Part shown: positions 20,940-31,795 of the stretch, piece by piece
Layout of the letters: each line of letters begins with the position of its first letter
How positions within the stretch are numbered: the stretch's first letter is position 1
DNA from: Gracilaria gracilis
Taxonomy: Eukaryota > Rhodophyta > Florideophyceae > Gracilariales > Gracilariaceae
DNA length: 64,000 nucleotides
Reading direction: 5' to 3'
Assembly: GCA_030374805.1 (NCBI GenBank)
Contig: JARGSG010000005.1
Location: 310,001 to 374,000, forward strand
Made by a program: the position numbers and the translations under genes
The notes under the pieces: model-generated
Databases searched by the model: none
Told to the model about the DNA's origin: nothing
What the model saw: only the letters and a program-made list of their open reading frames with translations

Positions 20940-21532
20940 TTTTTACTTAGGAAAAGAATCAGCATCAAATGCTGTCTGAGAATATTTGAAAAGTACTGTA
21001 AACAGCAGAAATAGATTCATGTCATGTCAGTTAGTGTAAGTTAAATATGGCAGCGTAGTAACCTCGACATGCAAAAAGATGTTGAAAGCTCTAATTCTGT
21101 ACCTTCTGAGTTTCGCACGGCAGCCTCAACCTGGGCTGGCGTTGCTTTTCATCAGCTTAGCAGCGTTATTTCACAAATGAAGAGTGCAGCGTATCTACTA
21201 ACAGAGTAAAAAGAGCTTCTGGGGCTAGAGTCTGAGTCCAGACTCTGGGTCTGGACTCAACATTGAAGTTTACCCTCTATTCTTAGAGCTATGGAGACAA
21301 CACCATGAAATGGCCCTACTCGCAACAACTTTTCAACAAGCATGTTTACAGAAAGCAAATAATCATCGAAAGTCGTAAGATGTAATTCTAGGATGGGGTC
21401 TGTTGAATAGGGCCCCCCAGAATATAGAAATCGTAATTGATTCATCCTGTCGTCCCCCACAAAGCAAATGCATTACCAGAGCAGCGTGAACTTGATCAAA
21501 CAAGTTGAATTGGGGACCAGACCGCGTTCCTC
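20940..21532. other. No gene recognised
   Basis: Only short frames without features. A short inverted CAGACTCTGGGTCTGG-type repeat lies near 21225-21260. Confidence 0.4.
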
Positions 21533-21943
21533 TTAGCACCAACAGCAACTAGTGTTGGGAAATTCCCTGCACTTAATGGTGTAGTCATATCTCCCGTACG
21601 TGCCGCTGTCATTCCTTCGAGGCACAGTGTAGCAGCGCGTACAAGGCCTGCAGCATTCTTCTTCGGACGTAAGCTCGTTTGCGACCGTACTACCCGTTTC
21701 CAACGCAGACGCGGCAGTTTCTAATGCTTTCCGTGGTATGCGAGGAGGGCGAGAAAAAAATTTCCGCGGAAAGCTGAACTTCATAGATGCCTGTCTGACT
21801 GTTATCTGTTCACGGCCTGATTTCGATGGAGATTTAGGCGAACTTAATACCGCAACTGGCGTGCGGTCCGATCTGTGGAAGCGTGAATGTGCTGTGCTCA
21901 TCAGCAGTAGCACGGTTACGAAGAGGACACACACTTGCTTCAT
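21533..21943 (-). CDS. Small secreted cysteine-rich protein
   Basis: 136 aa from the ATG at 21943, chosen because it starts a clean signal peptide (MKQVCVLFVTVLLLMSTAHS). The middle is basic and Ser/Pro-rich. The C-terminal 45 residues hold eight cysteines (ECCRPCTRCYTV...IKCREF...SCCWC), which suggests a compact disulfide-bonded domain. Single exon, TATA box about 120 bp upstream. Function is unknown. It neighbours other small secreted-protein genes on the same strand. Confidence 0.65.
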   Translation of the reverse strand: MKQVCVLFVTVLLLMSTAHSRFHRSDRTPVAVLSSPKSPSKSGREQITVRQASMKFSFPRKFFSRPPRIPRKALETAASALETGSTVANELTSEEECCRPCTRCYTVPRRNDSGTYGRYDYTIKCREFPNTSCCWC

Positions 21944-22061
21944 GTTGACGAAAGAGTGGATATTGAACGAAGGATGTTGTAGATTGTCTGTCACCGTTGC
22001 GAGTTTATCGGACTAGGCCATGTTGGTTGTTTGTCACAGGTTGCCAGTTCAAGTGAGCCTT

Positions 22062-22069
22062 TTTTTATA
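22062..22069 (-). promoter_or_regulatory. TATA box of the small cysteine-rich gene
   Basis: CTATAAAA on the minus strand about 120 bp upstream of the ATG at 21943. Confidence 0.5.
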
Positions 22070-22360
22070 GTGAAGAAAGCGCGTTGGTGAACGATGTGTG
22101 CTGATCATGATTGTCAGCACACAGCGTTCGAAACGTCATCAAACTCCTTCGGACCTGAAAGCCCCAAATACATGTGTAAAAATTTCCTTTACCGCCAACA
22201 ATCGTAGAGGGCGGTGTACCCCTCGTGGCCATCGGGAAGGAACAGGTCGATCTGCAAAGTCGGAGATATGTACAGTAGCTAACCGTGGTACTGCTCCTCC
22301 GGAAACAACGTCTTTGAAATCCATCATCTCAAAGAACATCGCTGTGAGGCTCCTATCTTA

Positions 22361-22471
22361 TCATATTGGAAGCGTTTCGGAGTACCACACCCTTCCCACG
22401 GCGACGGTCACTGAAGCTTCTAAATAAGTAAGAGCTAAGAGCATGGCTATAACTGTGAATACGGTCCTCAT
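22361..22471 (-). CDS. Possible truncated secreted peptide or first exon
   Basis: 36 aa beginning MRTVFTVIAMLLALTYLEAS, a plausible signal peptide, then VAVGRVWYSETLPI and stop. No TATA box was seen and no continuing exon could be fixed; another frame continues at 22339-22139. It may be a broken paralogue of the neighbouring secreted-protein genes. Confidence 0.3.
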   Translation of the reverse strand: MRTVFTVIAMLLALTYLEASVTVAVGRVWYSETLPI

Positions 22472-25380
22472 CACGCTGTAAATGAAAAATGGGCGAAAAC
22501 CGCCTGGGCCACGCTTCGAAAGTTGGACAAACGCCCGAGAGAATACGTCAAAAGCACCCTCCTGTCTCCGTTCCACGTTCCCGACCGAGGTCGTTAGCTC
22601 TGATGACAACCAATCAGTGATTTGGCATTTGCTCTGACAATGAAGGTCTACGCCCGTTACCAAGGCAGAGTTCTACAAGGACAAAAAGGGACAATTCGCA
22701 GTTTATACGATTTCTATCCAAATTGAATATCTGCCAATTTACAGAAAAATTCAATTCTGAATTTTAAAAAGTTATTAGCCCAGCATTCTTTCTTTCATAA
22801 AACTTCTCGAATCTGATACACATGCAATTTCTGCTTGGGGTTCGCATTAAAAGTTTACTGTATTGGATCTCGATAGTATAAAAACTGTTAATTAAATATG
22901 AAGGTGCCAGAAAGAAGCTGTTTTTGGATGCACATTCGCTTTTGTTGCAAAATGCCTCTTTCGATGTTACACCAAGTACTTGAAGTATTCCTTGAAATGT
23001 TTATGTACCAAAGATAGTTTGTTAGTGAAGTGCCCGCCCATGTGAGGGAATGGATAGCTTGCAAATTTCGCGTTTTATTCCAACACATTCCTATCTGCAA
23101 AGGAAAACAAAAAAAGTTCTCAATGCCTGTGATGCCTTCCAGAACGCTGCTACTAACGGTACTTCTAAAGCATCTTGCTCTGCTACGGCACAGACACAAC
23201 TTGTTTTAGTAATTTTAAGTTGCTGAAATAGTAATTGTGTCCAGAACAATGATTTGTGAAACATATTATGAAGTGTAAAATGATGAATATGTATTGGGAA
23301 ATCGTGTTACAGTGAAATGATTTACTATTTCGGTTGTTTATTTGTTTTGGCTAGGATCACATAAACGTTGCATTTTTTAATACGCTTAATGTAAATATAT
23401 TGTTTTGATAGATCGTTTGCTTCAGTTTTCTGGCGAATACTTCTTTGTTGCCTGCAAAGTTCGGTTTCCAATGAATTTTTTGTTCAACAGTGTAAACCGA
23501 CACATTTCAAAAATAAAACGAATAGTCGCAGGTCGGTTGCGTTTCTCCGTGAGCACCTCCATTTGGTAATCAACACCAATGCCTTCGAAACAGATTAGAT
23601 CAAAGCTTTTCGAAGCAAGCTTCGAGAAGAAAAACTACCGCAAAGCTCCATTACAAGGAAATGTGTTATCTTAGGAGAATAATCAGAGCCTTGAGAAGCT
23701 GCTTCTGAAAGGAAAATTACCGGAGCCTTCAAGAAAAGGCAATAAAATGTTTTCACTTTTTTCTATTTGTTTATAACAAGTCAGTTATAGCAGACAATTT
23801 TAGGTTCTAGAAAATGTTCGGCAAAAGTCTGTATTTATTTTTGGTTTTTGGCACAGTTCGAATATGTTGGTAGTTTACATGGAAGTATGGTATTACACAA
23901 CTGCTCTGTTTAGGACCAATTTGGATTCCACTACGGTTTGTTAAAATAGGGTTTGCTTTGAGCAAAGCCCTTGATTAGCTCTACTTTAGCTCAGCCCGTT
24001 TGTTAGTAGGAGCTTTGCTATTACCCTGGCCAAGCGTGATTCACCCGTGTAAACGGGAAGAGCGGTTGGGGAGTCGTTGTCGCCTAGGACCAGTTGTCGA
24101 ATACCGTCTTACTCGATCGCACGTTTTCGGGACGCAGCTTTGCTATAGTCCCGTCTATGGCGCCGTTGTTTTATCTAACGATATTGGAAACAATTCAGAT
24201 CGCTCTGCGAGCTTTTGCGGGACAGAGAAATAAAAAAAGCATAGCAAAAGTGGGCCCGAGGCGTTGTGGAGCCATGGGCTACAAATGAAGTTGTTTGTCA
24301 TAATATGTCAAGAGCAGGGGGTTTGTCGATGCTTACACAGGATGGTCAGTTTGCGACTGCTTCTTCGTCAAATGTGAATGGGGCGTTTTCGGGCAGTCCA
24401 GATAAACTCTTGTGGATGGTGTAATTTTTTGTTCATGTCATAGTTCGTGGAGGCCAAGATCCCAAATGAGATTTCCAAACAGATTTTTACTTCTTTGACT
24501 TGTTCCAGCGTTAACGATGGCATCATCCATGATGCACTTGCGCCAGTGTAATTCTCTACGTTTCAAGGAGAAAAACAGACTCGCCAGTACATCCTGGGAA
24601 AACTTGGCGCTACAAAGGATATCCACGGCGGTGGTGAGCATAGAATCATAACAACACGCATGTTCTATAGGATTCATGTGACTGGATCACGCAGCCATGA
24701 TTCGAATTGTTATGCCGTTATTCTAAAACTGAGTTGTTGCATGCCACACATGTACACGGAAACTCTCCCTCGTGTAACAAATGCTTTACCGGAATTGGGA
24801 AGAAGGTAGAGGTTGGATGGGTGTAACTTAGAATCATGTGCATTTGACCTGTTAGACATTTTATACAACCATGTCTCTTGTCAAAAGACAAATGTGACAA
24901 AGCAAAATGATAAGTTATCACGAAAGACAATTACTCAGACCCATGTGATCACATGAACACTTTGAGACGGTTTATCCGGAGCTTCAACAACAAGCCACAT
25001 ACACATGTTCTGACTCAGACAAAACCCTAAGAACACGTCTGAGAAATTGTACTTTTCCACAAAGATGTAGAACAAATGAAAGGCCAGCGTGCCACAATCC
25101 GAACAAGTATTGCACAAACCTTGCAGAAGTCTAGAAAGCAAATGCATTCCATTGCCAACACTGGTAAACATTATCAACCTTCTGACAAAGGAAACGATCT
25201 TGGCCGAAACCAACTGGGGGTAGAGAGAGGCATTCATATTTTTCTTACAGTGGGTCATGGCTTTGAACTTGTCGGGAGGCTTTCTGTTGCATGACAGGGA
25301 GAAAGATGACGAAGCGCCAGAAGAAATGCGAGGAAAGCTCTTGAGATCTTTTTACCTTCTTCATACCTACGCATGGTGGT
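22472..25380. other. AT-rich stretch, no gene recognised
   Basis: Holds only short frames. About 23680-23760 matches an old repeat near 3716-3790, and 23951-24019 is the second copy of a ~70-bp repeat. The 24.4-25.3 kb frames have no features I trust. Confidence 0.4.
23951..24019. repeat. Dispersed ~70-bp repeat, copy 2
   Basis: Close match to 19692-19760, in the same orientation, 4.26 kb away. Confidence 0.6.
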
Positions 25381-25381
25381 C

Positions 25382-25389
25382 TATATAAA
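25382..25389 (+). promoter_or_regulatory. TATA box of the ephrin-receptor-like repeat gene
   Basis: TATATAAA about 121 bp before the ATG at 25510. Confidence 0.6.
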
Positions 25390-25509
25390 CTTTCACGTTT
25401 CGGACGTTCAGGCTTCAACTCTGTACTGAAGGGACCGTCTCAATACCGACGTTCATCGTCAAAAGCGAGGTGCAAAGCGCCTCTCGTTACTAAGCCCAAT
25501 CGTCGAACA

Positions 25510-26850
25510 ATGATTATCACTCTGTTTCAGGCTTCACTGGTCCTCGTCCTGGCATCCTTTGCTGCTGCAAGGTGTCCGGACGGAACACTGCAACTATATC
25601 ATGCGCCACCAGGAATTTGTGTTCCCGGTCCCAACGGATGTCCGCAAGGCTCGGTTCGAAAAGTGGTCTTCGTCTACCCGGTAGGCAGGAACGTGATCAT
25701 ATGTAATGGCTGTGGGGCTGGCTCCACCACTTATCAGAACGACGCACTTCTCTGCCGTCGCATCGGCTACCCCTGCCCGAAAGGACACCACGAAACAGAC
25801 AGTGGCGACTGCTGGCGCTGCGAAGCCGATCAGTACTTTGACTTTGATCAAGATCGTTGCGTCTCCTGCCCGAGCGGAACCGGTGCAGCTCCCGGGCTCG
25901 CTCGGGCTTGCGCGCCGTGCTCAAGAATGTTGGAGAGGGGCATCACAAGGTCAAACTGCGTCCGAGACGATTGGTTCGCGTCGCAAGGAGGAAACTGCCC
26001 CTTAGGCTCACGTGTGGTGTCCCGAGACTCGTTGAACATCCCGATTTGCGAAAAGTGCCAACCCGGGTCCTTCAGCGCCGAAAGAAACCCCACGCAGTGC
26101 ACCGAGTGTCCTGCCGGCTTGGTGGCGTCGGAAGAAGGCGCACAGAGTTGCGAGCCTTGTCTGCCCGGCAAGAAACCGAACGACGACCGTACGCAATGCG
26201 TGCAAGCCGACACGGGCTGCTCAGAGGACCAGAAGCCGGCTACAATGGACGGGAAAAATTTTTGTCGTTCCACACGCTGCGGGAACGGCGACAACTCGAT
26301 CGAGGCAGTGTATGGGCGTACATGTGGCCCATGCAAGAAAAATGGATTCGTGACAACAAAAGGCTTTTATCCAGCGACATGCAGCACGTGCCCGGTGGAC
26401 ACACTTTCCGACGGTCTGACGTGCACAAAGTGCCCGCGCGGGCAGGTGAGGATGGAAGACAAACGGTGCGGCTGCCGCGGCCCGCTGGCATTGAATCGCG
26501 GGGTGGATGCGGATGGGAACTGTGTCAAGTGCAAGCCAGGCAGCCGCGGCGTTCCCGGCCCGGACGGCGAGAACGTTTGTACCAAGTGCCCGGCGGGCAC
26601 CTGGCTGCTTCCAAGATCGGACATGGAACTGGCGAACTGCGTTGAAAGTACGAGCTGCAACCCTTTCAAAAACCCCTGCGAGCCATGTCGAGCGGGTATG
26701 ACGTCGGGACCGGGGACTCTTGCGTTTGGCTGTAAGCCATGCCCTGAAGGAAGCTATAGTTATGGACTTGGTTCGAGGTGCTTGAGGGAGGGAGAGCCTT
26801 CGGCTCCAGTGCCGTTCACTGATCCCTTTGGAGATTCGGTTGTGGCCTAG
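25510..26850 (+). CDS. Secreted cysteine-rich protein with ephrin-receptor-like (GCC2/GCC3) modules
   Basis: 446 aa, single exon, ATG 121 bp after a TATA box. Residues 1-21 (MIITLFQASLVLVLASFAAA) form a signal peptide. The rest is a string of modules of the form C-x-x-G-x(n)-C-x-x-C, such as CVSCPSGTGAAPG, CQPGSFSAERNPTQCTECPAG, CVKCKPGSRGVPG and CKPCPEGSYSYG. This matches the ephrin-A/B receptor-like or GCC2/GCC3 pattern found in many extracellular proteins. There is no transmembrane segment, so the product is probably secreted or in the wall. GC content is visibly higher than in the flanks. No stops or shifts were seen, making it the best-preserved host gene in the window. Ligand and role are unknown. 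Confidence 0.8.
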   Translation: MIITLFQASLVLVLASFAAARCPDGTLQLYHAPPGICVPGPNGCPQGSVRKVVFVYPVGRNVIICNGCGAGSTTYQNDALLCRRIGYPCPKGHHETDSGDCWRCEADQYFDFDQDRCVSCPSGTGAAPGLARACAPCSRMLERGITRSNCVRDDWFASQGGNCPLGSRVVSRDSLNIPICEKCQPGSFSAERNPTQCTECPAGLVASEEGAQSCEPCLPGKKPNDDRTQCVQADTGCSEDQKPATMDGKNFCRSTRCGNGDNSIEAVYGRTCGPCKKNGFVTTKGFYPATCSTCPVDTLSDGLTCTKCPRGQVRMEDKRCGCRGPLALNRGVDADGNCVKCKPGSRGVPGPDGENVCTKCPAGTWLLPRSDMELANCVESTSCNPFKNPCEPCRAGMTSGPGTLAFGCKPCPEGSYSYGLGSRCLREGEPSAPVPFTDPFGDSVVA

Positions 26851-27679
26851 GAGGTCATTGCAAACGTGTTCCTGGGCGTGCGTGATTGATTCTGGAATAC
26901 GGGATAGGTTCTCTTTACATTTGCATTCTATTAATTGTGGCGCATGATATTCATGAAACGCGTCCGGCCTTCATAGCTGCTTGGTTGTCAGATAGACTTA
27001 GACAGCTACAACTCTATGACGTGGCTGACGAGAAGCGATATGGTGGGAAGCGGATAGAGAGTGGCATTGTTGACATAAATTGCATCCGCCTTGAAACTTG
27101 GTTTGAGAATGAAAAAGCGGGACTCATTGTCGCAATGGTTGCCTGTTTTCAGTTAAGTAAAGCGCGACTCAATGTCGCAATGGTTGCCTGTTTTCAGTTA
27201 AGTAAGACCCATAGAGACCGACGGACGAGTTCAGATGTGCATATACAGTTGAACGTTGGTTTCAATATTTACTCAGAATCTCTAATAGTCTGATCATTTT
27301 CTAGTAGAAATTGATCAAATTTCAAAAAGGCTAACTTGAAATATTCCACAAAATGGTGTACCGCCGAATTGTACCGCTCATATTTCGAATATCTCTGTTT
27401 TCACGAGAAGGAAGCCTTTCGTAACCAAACAACCGCGTTCAGTAGTCATACTAACAAATAAGAAATAAGAAATAGTGTTCTTCATGTGATGACTAACAAA
27501 AAGAAAACATAAATCTCGGACATCGAACTGAATATCTTGAAGTCTTTGTGGCAGCTCTTAACTGCACATATAAGACATCCTCGAGAGATAGCTCCCAAGC
27601 ATATGAACGTCCATAGAACAAACCTTTTACTCACTTATAGAGCTCACGCACTTTGCTGTGCCCTACGTACTTTGAACCG
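26851..27679. other. 3' flank with a tandem duplication, no gene recognised
   Basis: No supported gene. It contains the 45-bp tandem duplication at 27116-27205. Confidence 0.4.
27116..27205. repeat. 45-bp tandem duplication
   Basis: Two adjacent 45-bp units containing TCGCAATGGTTGCCTGTTTT differ at two positions. The length is a multiple of three and both copies stay open in one frame. Confidence 0.75.
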
Positions 27680-28205
27680 ATGGACCACAGAGATCGAACA
27701 CCTCCACGCCACGACGAACGACGCGAGTCTAAAAGGCGCCGTAAGAATACAAACGATTCTTCCGTGAGGAATGACAACGACAGAACACCGAAAACCAACG
27801 AATACTCTTTGCGCTTTATACTGAACCCTCCAGGTCACTCTTCCGGATCTCATGTTCAGCCAAATCCTTCTTTTCCAGCTCCGACACCCTCGTTGCCTTC
27901 ATCCTCTGGGCAGCCTTCTTCAAGCGGCGTTGGAAGGGAAGTTCATAAGTGCCCATACTGTCCGAAGAAGCTTGGCACTTTACAAAATTAGTAAACATGT
28001 TTCATCCTGCCATATCAGCCCGGGACGCTATCGGTGCCACCGCTGCTCATTTGAGACTTTATATTATGCCCAGCTGAAGATGCATAGAGCGCAGCAGCAT
28101 GGCAGCACTAGAACTCAGCGTTGCCCTTACTATTCGCTCGTTTTTACAAAGAGAGGTTTACCTAGCCACGTTAGGACATGTACATCCACACGGAAGGACG
28201 ATTAA
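27680..28205 (+). pseudogene. C2H2 zinc-finger protein fragment (frameshifted)
   Basis: Starts MDHRDRTPPRHDERRESK with a basic, Pro/Ser-rich N-terminus of about 85 residues. Three C2H2-like fingers follow: CPYC...H...H at the frame break, CHRCSFETLYYAQLKMHRAQQH, and CPYYSLVFTKRGLPSHVRTC, in which the second cysteine is Tyr. The first finger is split by a one-base shift at a run of four A (27984-27987). Three closely spaced fingers at the N-terminus occur in some non-LTR retrotransposon proteins, but no reverse transcriptase follows. A small DNA-binding protein is equally possible. Confidence 0.5.
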
Positions 28206-30067
28206 CCCAAATTGCAGTTTAGGACGAAGAACTGAAACAGACAAAAGAGGTGTACTCACGCAGTATGAGCCGATATACGTGCTGTCCAATACGTAAACCA
28301 TTCTACTTTCCATTACTCTACTTCGCATAACTCTGATACGTTTCCAGTGCGAGTAACCTGAAATACGCCAAATCCCATTTTTCTGGGCACACGATTGTGG
28401 ACAATTCTAATCAGACACAAGAAATATTTATACGTGCGTCGTTTAAACATGGGCCACATAAGGTTTTGAATTCAAATGTGAAGCAAGTCTGTACGTATTT
28501 TTGAACGGTTTCCGAACAGATTGCAAACGTGTAAAAAGTGGTAGAAAACCTTCGAAACGTTTCAAAATGTTTTGAACGTTTTAAATATTTCTTCAGCCTT
28601 CCACTGCCTTGTTGGACTACTAAAGAAGGGAGCATCTGTAGACGCCTTTTTGTCTTACACGGAAGTGTCACAGATGCTAAGAGCAAGGCCGAGAACTCAA
28701 ATGGCCCCGAAGAAGCCCGGTAACTGCGTAACCTTATGTCGGGCATAGACTCGAGAGCAATTCCATCGTCTTCGCTGCTTCTCTCGTCGTTGCCAGTCCC
28801 TCCCCACCACCACTCCTGCAACCCCCCGCCCACATCGTTCATGCAACACAAATCCTTCACACAAAAGCCGCCCACATTCTCAAAATCAATTCGTCACCAC
28901 CACCGCAACCGTTCCAACCCGTGATGTCGGTATCATCCAAGGCACTGCGCTGTCGCGCCTGCGGCCACAAATGTCCACCATGTCTCCCCAACACTCATTA
29001 TCACCGCCGAACCTCTTCCATTTGGCCCTTCAGTGGCCGTGATGGTCCTAGTCATCACGATGTGCTAATACCGGACCACAGGCTGCACGGCAGATCTCGG
29101 TCGAGCTTCCGCAACATGCTCAGATACTTGATTTGGGGCCATCATCATCACCACCATGGTCATCAGCACCACCGACGCCATCGGCCCCATCGCGTCAGGC
29201 GTCCCCACCGCCGCCATCACCGCCACCGCCACCAACACCAACACCGCCGCCAACACCACCGCCGCAGTCATCACCCCGACTCTTACCGGCATCATCGACA
29301 TCCACATCAGCTGTCAGGTCATTGTGTTGTAGAACCTCCTGACGTGCTCTAGAATACCTGACCAGACTGCGCTCAGATTGGTGCAGAAGAAGCTGACAAG
29401 CATAAAACAGTTTGAATTGGACTGCTCCGACTATAAAAAGGGAGAGCTACAGAACAAGTTCAAGAAATGAACTCAAAAAGACATTCGGTGAACAATTTCC
29501 TCGATTTGTTGTGGCCATAACACAACACTTTGGTGACGAAGAGGTTGGGGTCATCGTAGTAATGTACGAGCATAATTAGTATTTTGGCACAGGAGACGGA
29601 CACACCCGTGTTCTTTTCCCACTGTAGAAGTCACCTGTCCGAAACAATGTAGACAGTTTTTGGATCAGGAACAACAATTTGATTCTCAAAAGTTGACGCA
29701 CATCAGCTTCTCGAACGAACAGAAAGAATGCCAGGCAGCAAGTCGTTCTTGATCATAATGTCCGTCTTCGCCACGCTAACCGGACTGAACCGCAACAGCG
29801 GACCTCAAGTCCCAAGAACCACCAACAGATCAATTGTCGTTGATATCAGATCAGCACGAACGACATAATCTGGCGTACGTGTACGCCACATTTGGTTGAT
29901 TTTCTATGCCACGCAAGATCGCTGTACAGGTGTTACACTGCACAGCGGTTACACGATATGTTTCAATGATTGGCCAAAACCTATTTACGCCATGTGAGCG
30001 TGTACAGCAATGACTGACGGGCGGGCGCCGGCGACGCAGATCTCGCGCACGGCGCTGCGGGTGCTTA
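28206..30067. other. Intergenic stretch with a CAC/CCA-rich region
   Basis: No supported gene. 29139-29300 is low-complexity CAC/CCG-rich sequence that translates to His- or Pro-rich frames on either strand, so the long frames there are composition artefacts. 28543-28590 has TTCGAAACGTTTCAAAATG-type palindromic sequence like that near 3570. Confidence 0.5.
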
Positions 30068-30227
30068 GGGGCGTTCTATAAGTTTACTCAATCAAGAAAT
30101 GAACATTGGCAACAACCAATAAACCAATTGAGAAAGAACACGTAAATTACGTATCGTTTCCCAGTTTCTCTCCGTCTGGAGCTTCCGGTGTTTCCCAGAC
30201 AAACACGCCCACGGAAACACCCGATGC

Positions 30228-31649
30228 ATGATCTCCTCAACAGCAACCAACAAACCATCCCACTTCAAGTTTAGCCATTTTGCCATGGCAAACACTAACA
30301 AATCATCACCTTCGCACAATGAACAGCCGGCACCAGAGCATAACGAAGCTACAAAACAAACTGTCAACATATCAGAACCATCCCAAGCTTGTTTTCATAC
30401 AATGTCAGACAAAGTACCGCAAAACATTTCCGAGGCTCACCGCATTCTTCGTGAAGCCAACTTTGATACCCTTCACTGCAAGCTCGCGCTCAAAGCCCTG
30501 CACATTCTCGGAGCTCAAAACGCGAAACTGACAACAAAAAGAACCATACTAGCTGCAAAAATGGTCCAACGGCAATGCAGTCTTAAGGCTGTTTGTGACA
30601 TAATTGATGGCACATGTGACTTCAGTACACCAATATATGCGCGATCGAACAGTTTGCAGACGACCAACGTGCGAATAACAAAACGCGACGGCACTGAAGA
30701 TACCGTTAGGTGGGTCAAAGGAGATATGCCAGTATTTAGCGACGGAGAGGTGGTTATTGGAGAGCCAATTAATCTTGAACACAATACAGCGGCATTCCTT
30801 GAAGGACGGAGACCAGCATTTGAAGCCAGTGAGTACTGTAGATTGCTCCATGTTCTTGGTGATGCCCGCATGACAGCGACACGTCAGAAACTGATGCACT
30901 GCTTGTCCAGAGAAGAACTCGACGCCCCAACCGAAGATCCATGGACCCTATCGATCGCACCGCTTTTCAACGATGCTGAATTTAAACCGGAACCTGTTCG
31001 TAGTTTATCTGGTGGTGTCACTTTTAGTGATATTGAGTCAATAGTGCCCTATAAGCGTCCGCATTTACGGGATGCAGGGTTTCTGAAACGGAAATACGGA
31101 GAGTTTAAAAGCCAGTATGGAAATTCTATGAGTCGATTTGAAGCTTCAGGACAGGGCGATCCGGATGCATTTGCTAGGTTTGCGGACGGCAAGACGTACT
31201 TATTGTATGGACACTGTTATTTGAAACAGCATCCATTGTTGGCTCCGTTGGCTACACGAGCATTGAAGTCGGATGCGCAAAGGGAAGAAGGGGTTGGAGC
31301 AGGAGTTCATCCGGAAAAGACGTACTCGAGTACAATGCAACAGTCGCCCTCTAAACGGCAGAAGATGGCTAGTAGTGATCGTGTTGTTGGAATAGAAAGT
31401 TTAGTGTCCGTTCTGGAGCCCCAGGACAAGGAAGTTGCAAAACAAATCGAGACCGCAGAGAGAGATAAACTGGTGTATGAAGCTTTGCAATCTAAGGAAA
31501 GGTGGAGTAACGAAGCTTTAACAGCTATCCAGAGAGCTAAAGACATGATGAAGGACGCGTCAAGCGAAGAGGAAAAAACTGCGATTCAAGCGACTCTCAA
31601 TCGTTCCATCGCAAGCCTTGCAAAAGGACCTCCATCGTCTTGGATTTGA
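30228..31649 (+). CDS. H1 accessory protein candidate (unrecognised, 473 aa)
   Basis: Opens at ATG 30228; a second in-frame ATG (MANTNKSSPSHN) follows 57 bp later. It is single-exon and without breaks. Residues 60-120 are basic and helical. A central conserved-looking block (DIESIVPYKRPHLRDAGFLKR, then KSQYGNSMSRFEASGQGDPD) is followed by a nuclear-localisation-like SPSKRQKM and a charged C-terminal helix. It sits 160 bp inside the left inverted repeat, where the second Harbinger gene usually lies, but lacks the SANT/Myb pattern seen in H2. It may be a divergent Harbinger DNA-binding partner or another captured gene. Confidence 0.5.
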   Translation: MISSTATNKPSHFKFSHFAMANTNKSSPSHNEQPAPEHNEATKQTVNISEPSQACFHTMSDKVPQNISEAHRILREANFDTLHCKLALKALHILGAQNAKLTTKRTILAAKMVQRQCSLKAVCDIIDGTCDFSTPIYARSNSLQTTNVRITKRDGTEDTVRWVKGDMPVFSDGEVVIGEPINLEHNTAAFLEGRRPAFEASEYCRLLHVLGDARMTATRQKLMHCLSREELDAPTEDPWTLSIAPLFNDAEFKPEPVRSLSGGVTFSDIESIVPYKRPHLRDAGFLKRKYGEFKSQYGNSMSRFEASGQGDPDAFARFADGKTYLLYGHCYLKQHPLLAPLATRALKSDAQREEGVGAGVHPEKTYSSTMQQSPSKRQKMASSDRVVGIESLVSVLEPQDKEVAKQIETAERDKLVYEALQSKERWSNEALTAIQRAKDMMKDASSEEEKTAIQATLNRSIASLAKGPPSSWI

Positions 31650-31795
31650 AGTCTTCAAGCTCAATTTTATACTCGGACTCCATTGCTTGCACAAAGTGGA
31701 GGAACAGACACTGTGCAGTGTATCTTTCGTATAGAATCTAGCCTCCGGTCAAACATTTTCTGTTTCTATTCTCTCATGTTCTTTGTTTTCAACAG

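Noticed and set aside
25857..26645. Long arginine-rich frame overlapping the ephrin-receptor-like gene
   Set aside because: It is a shadow of the GC-rich cysteine-rich gene in another frame; the latter has a signal peptide, TATA box and domain pattern.
28921..29352. His-rich 143-aa frame
   Set aside because: It arises from CAC/CCG low-complexity DNA that is open in several frames on both strands.
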